Positions 60,558 to 64,000 of a stretch of 64,000 nt of DNA are shown piece by piece. This stretch comes from Candidatus Hydrothermus pacificus (GTDB lineage: Bacteria > Hydrothermota > Hydrothermia > Hydrothermales > Hydrothermaceae). A model generated the notes under the pieces. The model was given only the letters and a program-made list of their open reading frames with translations, ran no database searches and was not told where the DNA came from. Location: contig MTOH01000002.1 of assembly GCA_002011615.1 (NCBI GenBank), forward strand, positions 143,526 to 207,525. Reading direction: 5' to 3'. The position numbers and the translations under genes were made by a program. Every line of letters begins with the position of its first letter. Position 1 is the stretch's first letter.

Positions 60558-61207
60558 TGGGTCAAAAAGTTCATCCTTATGGTTTCAGACTCGGGGTAAT
60601 AAAAGACTGGAAATCTCACTGGTTTGCAGATAAAAAGAAATACAACGAATGGCTTGAGCAGGATATAAAGATAAGAAAATATCTGAAGGCAAGATTTAAG
60701 GATGCATCTGTGTCAGATATTCTGATAGATAGAGCTTCTGAAAAGATTATAATTACCATAAAGACCGCGAGACCCGGTGTTGTGATAGGCAGAAGGGGAC
60801 AGGAGATTGAGATGGTTAAAAAAGAACTTGAAAATATAACAGAAAATAAAAATATTCAGGTAAATGTGAATGAGGTCAGAATACCTGAACTTGATGCTGT
60901 CCTTGTGGCAGAAAACATTGCAACGAGGATAGAACAGAGAGTTTCTCATAGAAGGGCGATGAAAAGAGCTGTTTCTCTTGCTGTAAGAATGGGTGCCAAG
61001 GGTATAAGAGTGCAGGCAAAAGGCAGGCTTGGTGGTGCGGAGATTGCCAGAAAAGAATGGTATTTAGTTGGCAGAGTTCCTTTGCAGACTATAAGGGCTG
61101 ATGTGGAGTACGGAGAGGCAACAGCCTTTACCAAATATGGTGCAGTTGGTATAAAGGTGTGGATATATAAAGGTGAAGTTCTCCCTAAGAAGGAAGAGGA
61201 GGAATAA
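60557..61207 (+). CDS. rpsC: Small ribosomal subunit protein uS3
   Basis: A 216-residue S3. The start [18 protein letters not shown] at 60557 is the family's usual N-terminus, so the longer frame from 60464 is not used. The KH domain has [16 protein letters not shown], and the C-terminal domain has [14 protein letters not shown] and [15 protein letters not shown]. Overlaps of one base with rplV and rplP show tight coupling. Confidence 0.98.
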   Translation: MGQKVHPYGFRLGVIKDWKSHWFADKKKYNEWLEQDIKIRKYLKARFKDASVSDILIDRASEKIIITIKTARPGVVIGRRGQEIEMVKKELENITENKNIQVNVNEVRIPELDAVLVAENIATRIEQRVSHRRAMKRAVSLAVRMGAKGIRVQAKGRLGGAEIARKEWYLVGRVPLQTIRADVEYGEATAFTKYGAVGIKVWIYKGEVLPKKEEEE

Positions 61208-61626
61208 TGCTTCAACCCAAAAAGGTGAAATATAGAAAACAACATAGAGGGAGGAGAAAAGGCAAAGCTCAGGCAGGTTATTATCTGGCTTTTGGAGAAT
61301 ATGGACTTAAAGCTCTTGAATGCGCATGGATTAAAGCGAATCAGGTTGAAGCTGCAAGAGTCGCGATTATTCGTTATCTAAAAAAAAGGGGTAGACTCTG
61401 GATAAGAGTTTTTCCTGATAAGCCTGTTACCAAAAAACCTGCTGAAACGAGAATGGGAAAAGGAAAGGGAAATGTTGACCACTGGGTTGCTGTTGTAAAA
61501 CCGGGGACAATCTTATTTGAAATTTCAGGAGTTAGAGAAGATGAAGCAAGAAAAGCATTTCGCCTTGCATCCTTCAAATTACCTATAAAAACAAGGTTTA
61601 TTTCTCATAGGGAGGGAGGAGTATGA
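61207..61626 (+). CDS. rplP: Large ribosomal subunit protein uL16
   Basis: A 139-residue L16. [39 protein letters not shown] and [19 protein letters not shown] are diagnostic. Residues of the last two motifs contact the tRNA acceptor arm. It overlaps rpmC by four bases. Confidence 0.98.
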   Translation: MLQPKKVKYRKQHRGRRKGKAQAGYYLAFGEYGLKALECAWIKANQVEAARVAIIRYLKKRGRLWIRVFPDKPVTKKPAETRMGKGKGNVDHWVAVVKPGTILFEISGVREDEARKAFRLASFKLPIKTRFISHREGGV

Positions 61627-61823
61627 AAGCTCATGAATTGAGGGAGATGACAATAGAGGAATTGGAGAGATATTTATACGAGCTTAAAGATAAATATTTT
61701 GACCTGAGGATGCAGAAAACCATAGGCTCTCTAACAAACCCGATGGAGATAAGAAAAACAAAAAGAGAAATAGCAAAGACCCTGACCATTCTGAATGAGA
61801 AAAAAAGAGCTTCTAAGAGTTGA
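61623..61823 (+). CDS. rpmC: Large ribosomal subunit protein uL29
   Basis: A 66-residue L29: [37 protein letters not shown] and [18 protein letters not shown]. Here the usual next gene, rpsQ, is absent; its stop overlaps the TTG of an unfamiliar gene (TTGA). Confidence 0.96.
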   Translation: MKAHELREMTIEELERYLYELKDKYFDLRMQKTIGSLTNPMEIRKTKREIAKTLTILNEKKRASKS

Positions 61824-62530
61824 CCATTGATAAAGAAATATTTCTAAAAAATCCACTTTTCCAGGATGAATTTACATTTACTGATAAAAGAAAAAGAGAA
61901 AAGGAAATTTCTTTTGAAGAAAATATTTATATAAAAGAAAATATCAAACTAATTTCTATAACAATTCATTTAAAACACAAGATAAAGATGTTTCTAAAAC
62001 CGTGGGAATCTGTAAATTACACTCATATATTTGAGAAGGGAATCCGTGATGATTTACTTGCCGTTTCTATTTGTCATTTTGATAGAATATTTGATAGGAT
62101 GAAACTTGTTTTTCTTAAATCCAGATTTTATATAGAAAATGGCAGGATTTTTATTGCTGAGATAGAAGGAGAGAAAGAGTGTAATCCCGGGTACTGCCCT
62201 CATCCTGAAAGGTTCATAGAGAAACCCGGAAATTCTTATGTATTTTCTGATAACTGGTTTATTTATGCTCTTTTTGGTAATTCTCTTTCTCTTGAAGGGA
62301 TTAGACACTCTATAATTTTTTTTAAAAGACCTGAAATCTTTGAGAATCTGAGTCAGGCAAAACCTAAAATTTTTCTTGTTAACAAGGAAAATTTTGACAA
62401 AAGGTTCAAGGAGATTAAAGGTAAAAATGTTTATTTTTATATATACAATAGCGAAGAAAAGACAAAGGGTAATATTCTGACATCTGAAAAAGATGTTGAG
62501 GAAATTGTGGAACTGATTTTAAAAAGATGA
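61820..62530 (+). CDS. Hypothetical protein following rpmC
   Basis: A 236-residue protein starting at TTG 61820, overlapping the rpmC stop by four bases. It is beta-rich in the first half (ISFEENIYIKENIKLISITI, IHLKHKIKMFLKPWESVNYT). It contains ECNPGYCPHPERF, a Cys-Pro-His cluster near residue 117, and ends in an alpha/beta segment (GKNVYFYIYNSEEKTKGN). I do not recognise the family. It is coupled to the next gene by four bases. Position suggests cotranscription with ribosomal genes, but nothing ties it to the ribosome. Confidence 0.55.
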   Translation: MTIDKEIFLKNPLFQDEFTFTDKRKREKEISFEENIYIKENIKLISITIHLKHKIKMFLKPWESVNYTHIFEKGIRDDLLAVSICHFDRIFDRMKLVFLKSRFYIENGRIFIAEIEGEKECNPGYCPHPERFIEKPGNSYVFSDNWFIYALFGNSLSLEGIRHSIIFFKRPEIFENLSQAKPKIFLVNKENFDKRFKEIKGKNVYFYIYNSEEKTKGNILTSEKDVEEIVELILKR

Positions 62531-63288
62531 TACAGATTGACTCAATTTTTATGTTTCAGGAATTAGCAGATTATAGAGTTTCAGGGGTTAGAACAAAATT
62601 TTTTCATGAAAAGAAAAAAACAAAGGATAAAAGCTGGGGTTTTCTCCTAAGAAATGTGCTTAATTTTGGAGAAATAATGGATATACTTGGCACTGATGAT
62701 GATATTGCATCTTTTGGAATGATAACAGGTGAAAGTTATATGGATTTAAGAGATTATTTGAGAATGAAGAGTTATATTATTGAAAAAGAAATAATTCTTC
62801 TGGGTCCAAATTCCCCTGCATTTATGGGCCCTTTATTTTCCATAAAAAAGAATAAAACAGATATTCAAAAAGAGGGTAATATAGCCATTTTGACCCGTTC
62901 ACAGCAAACACTGGAGTATGGAATGAGATACCTTAATAAAAGGAGTTATAAAATAAAATATGGAATATCACTGGGAGAGAGCATTTTACCTTTTTGTGAT
63001 TTTTTTGAAATTATTCCCCACCTTTTTAAAGAAGATGTTGATGCTGTGGTATGCATAAATGAGAGTGGAACACTTCTGAACCTGCCTGATTTCTATCTTG
63101 AGAAACCTGTTATATTTTTGCAGGGAGGGACTTTTTTGTTTGAAGAGGAGAGCAGTTTTAAAAATTACATTGAAAATATAGGGATTCTGACACCGGAGAA
63201 ATCTCTTAATAATCTTATAAAAATGGGGATTAATGTAACCTATACTTTTAAGGACCTGGTGGACGTTTTAAAGATTTTTGCCGACTAA
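62527..63288 (+). CDS. Degenerate succinyl-CoA synthetase alpha (SucD)-like protein
   Basis: A 253-residue protein. EIILLGPNSPAFMGPLFSIK corresponds to the SucD GPN.PG turn, and GNIAILTRSQQTLEYGMRYL followed by KIKYGISLGESI matches the SucD GxVGIVSRSGTLTYE...VGIGGD region. KPVIFLQGGT matches the KPVV.F..G strand. The catalytic phospho-His region of SucD is not present, so synthetase activity is unlikely. FdrA-type proteins are another SucD-like group. It may be a CoA or nucleotide-binding protein; its role is unknown. Confidence 0.55.
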   Translation: MIQIDSIFMFQELADYRVSGVRTKFFHEKKKTKDKSWGFLLRNVLNFGEIMDILGTDDDIASFGMITGESYMDLRDYLRMKSYIIEKEIILLGPNSPAFMGPLFSIKKNKTDIQKEGNIAILTRSQQTLEYGMRYLNKRSYKIKYGISLGESILPFCDFFEIIPHLFKEDVDAVVCINESGTLLNLPDFYLEKPVIFLQGGTFLFEEESSFKNYIENIGILTPEKSLNNLIKMGINVTYTFKDLVDVLKIFAD

Positions 63289-63299
63289 CTAAACCTGTA

Positions 63300-63328
63300 T
63301 TGAAATTTTTTTTTAAAAAGAGTATAAT
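63300..63328 (+). promoter_or_regulatory. thiC promoter (TTGAAA-17-TATAAT)
   Basis: TTGAAA (63300-63305) and TATAAT (63323-63328) are 17 bases apart. The predicted start of transcription is at about 63335, where the TPP aptamer begins. Confidence 0.75.
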
Positions 63329-63336
63329 ATAAACTT

Positions 63337-63442
63337 ACGCCTGGGGGAGCTCGGAGGTTGAGCCGGGCTGAGAGTTCCCGACAAATTCCTTCGGGAAGAC
63401 CCTTGAACCTGAACCGGGTAATGCCGGCGAAGGAAATGGCGT
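63337..63442 (+). promoter_or_regulatory. TPP riboswitch (thi box)
   Basis: The aptamer has the conserved core CTGAGA (63368-63373) and ACCCTTGAACCTGA (63399-63412), followed by GGGTAATGCCGGCG. The P1 stem pairs ACGCC (63337-63341) with GGCGT (63438-63442). P3 is an extended hairpin between the two cores. It should bind thiamine pyrophosphate and reduce thiC expression. Confidence 0.95.
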
Positions 63443-63453
63443 TTTTAATTTGG

Positions 63454-63535
63454 TGGAAGATGGCAAATGGAAAATAAAACAAACAATAAACCACACGCCA
63501 TACGCTATACGCCATACGCCATCTGCCATCTTCCA
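63454..63535 (+). repeat. GCCAT-repeat hairpin between riboswitch and thiC
   Basis: TGGAAGATGGCAAATGG (63454-63470) pairs with CCATCTGCCATCTTCCA (63519-63535), with one mismatch. The loop holds tandem GCCATACG-type units. It continues into the element at 63534-63567, which has a hairpin CCGAC-TCT-GTCGG and the thiC Shine-Dalgarno AGGAGGT. Confidence 0.7.
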
Positions 63536-63571
63536 TAAACCATCCCGACTCTGTCGGAATAGGAGGTATTT

Positions 63572-64000
63572 ATGACTCAAATTGAATTTGCGAAAAAGGG
63601 AATTATAACTGATGTGATGAAAAAGATAGCAGAGTATGAAGGGGTTTCTCCAGAATTTATAAGAGAAGGTGTGGCAAAGGGAGAAATAGTTATCCCCTTT
63701 AATCCAGAACACAAGAACCTGAAAAAACCCTGCGGTATAGGAAAGGGATTGAAAACAAAAGTCAATGCAAATATAGGAACATCCTTTGATTATGTGAATC
63801 TTGAGCAGGAACTTGAGAAATTGAAGGTTGCAATAGAGTATGGTGCTGACACCATAATGGACCTTTCCACAGGAGGAGATTTAAAAAAGATAAGAGAAAG
63901 TATAATAAGCAACTCAGAAGTCCCTGTTGGAACAGTCCCTGTTTATGAGGCAGAGTTCAGAGTTGCAAAAGAAAAAGGAAACATTTTTGAAATGACGCCT
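63572..64000 (+). CDS. thiC: Phosphomethylpyrimidine synthase ThiC (5' part)
   Basis: 143 codons to the window edge. GVSPEFIREGVAKGEIVIPF near residue 26, GLKTKVNANIGTSFDYVN and YGADTIMDLSTGGDLKKIRE are diagnostic of ThiC, the radical SAM enzyme that makes HMP phosphate from AIR. The C-terminal Fe-S motif lies beyond the window. The start ATG 63572 follows AGGAGGT, and expression is under the TPP riboswitch upstream. Confidence 0.97.
   Translation, partial: MTQIEFAKKGIITDVMKKIAEYEGVSPEFIREGVAKGEIVIPFNPEHKNLKKPCGIGKGLKTKVNANIGTSFDYVNLEQELEKLKVAIEYGADTIMDLSTGGDLKKIRESIISNSEVPVGTVPVYEAEFRVAKEKGNIFEMTP

Overview
This is an AT-rich, gene-dense stretch of a bacterial chromosome. The proteins are rich in Lys, Glu and Ile, and Arg is mostly AGA/AGG, as in many thermophiles. 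Lipoprotein and signal peptides and a PorV/PorQ-like barrel point to an outer membrane, so a diderm. Universal genes (mutL, miaA, pheST, rplT, uvrC, rny, acn, ndk, ribosomal proteins, thiC) are intact. The gene mix (DUF2378, NfeD/slipin, DUF6485, archease, bactofilin, leaderless promoters) suggests an uncultured thermophile-like lineage; I cannot name the phylum from sequence alone.

Layout. 1-5888 (+): end of an unknown gene, mutL, miaA, a DUF2378 sensor, an MFS exporter and a B12-dependent radical SAM protein. 5973-8165: a lipid-kinase gene and a secreted-protein gene diverging from overlapping promoters. 8199-13626 (-): a six-gene operon (bactofilin, GT2, sulfate adenylyltransferase, AlkP-superfamily protein, deoxyhypusine-synthase-like protein, SDR epimerase). 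13884-24441 (+): accessory region with a 42-codon leaderless ORF coupled to an ERCC4 nuclease-MNT-HEPN fusion, gene remnants, GNAT/YoaP, DinB, a lipoprotein plus zinc-ribbon protein, DUF523-DUF1722, a D-threonine-aldolase-like enzyme, an XRE regulator with membrane partner, a cupin and tRNA-Pro(CGG). 24443-37768 (-): one long housekeeping operon rplT-pheS-pheT-coiled coil-zapA-rarA-rny-uvrC-ogt-barrel-dinG-cca.

37971-46656 (+): second accessory zone. It holds a cyclase/STAND/TPR regulator split by an in-frame TGA, a RelE-like toxin split by TGA next to an unusual helical partner, aconitase, an EF-Tu-domain-II-like small protein, and a DUF6922/AbiEii-like pair whose first member carries TAG. 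47059-49506 encodes a large secreted protein of unknown function between inverted copies of a G/C-rich repeat family. 49946-59799 (-): rqcH-like, ndk, DUF6485, a putP-like symporter frameshifted at an A6 run, a GAF/MCP-like transducer, CDF transporter, slipin, nfeD, moxR, archease. 59914-63288 (+): rpsS-rplV-rpsC-rplP-rpmC followed by two unfamiliar genes, one a degenerate succinyl-CoA-synthetase-alpha homologue. 63300-64000: promoter, TPP riboswitch and the start of thiC.

Two expression modes coexist. Operon-internal genes carry strong Shine-Dalgarno sites. Many operon-first genes have TATAAT/TAAAAT only 6-13 nt from the start codon, implying leaderless transcripts. The best candidate for something undescribed is the ERCC4-MNT-HEPN fusion with its coupled leaderless small ORF.
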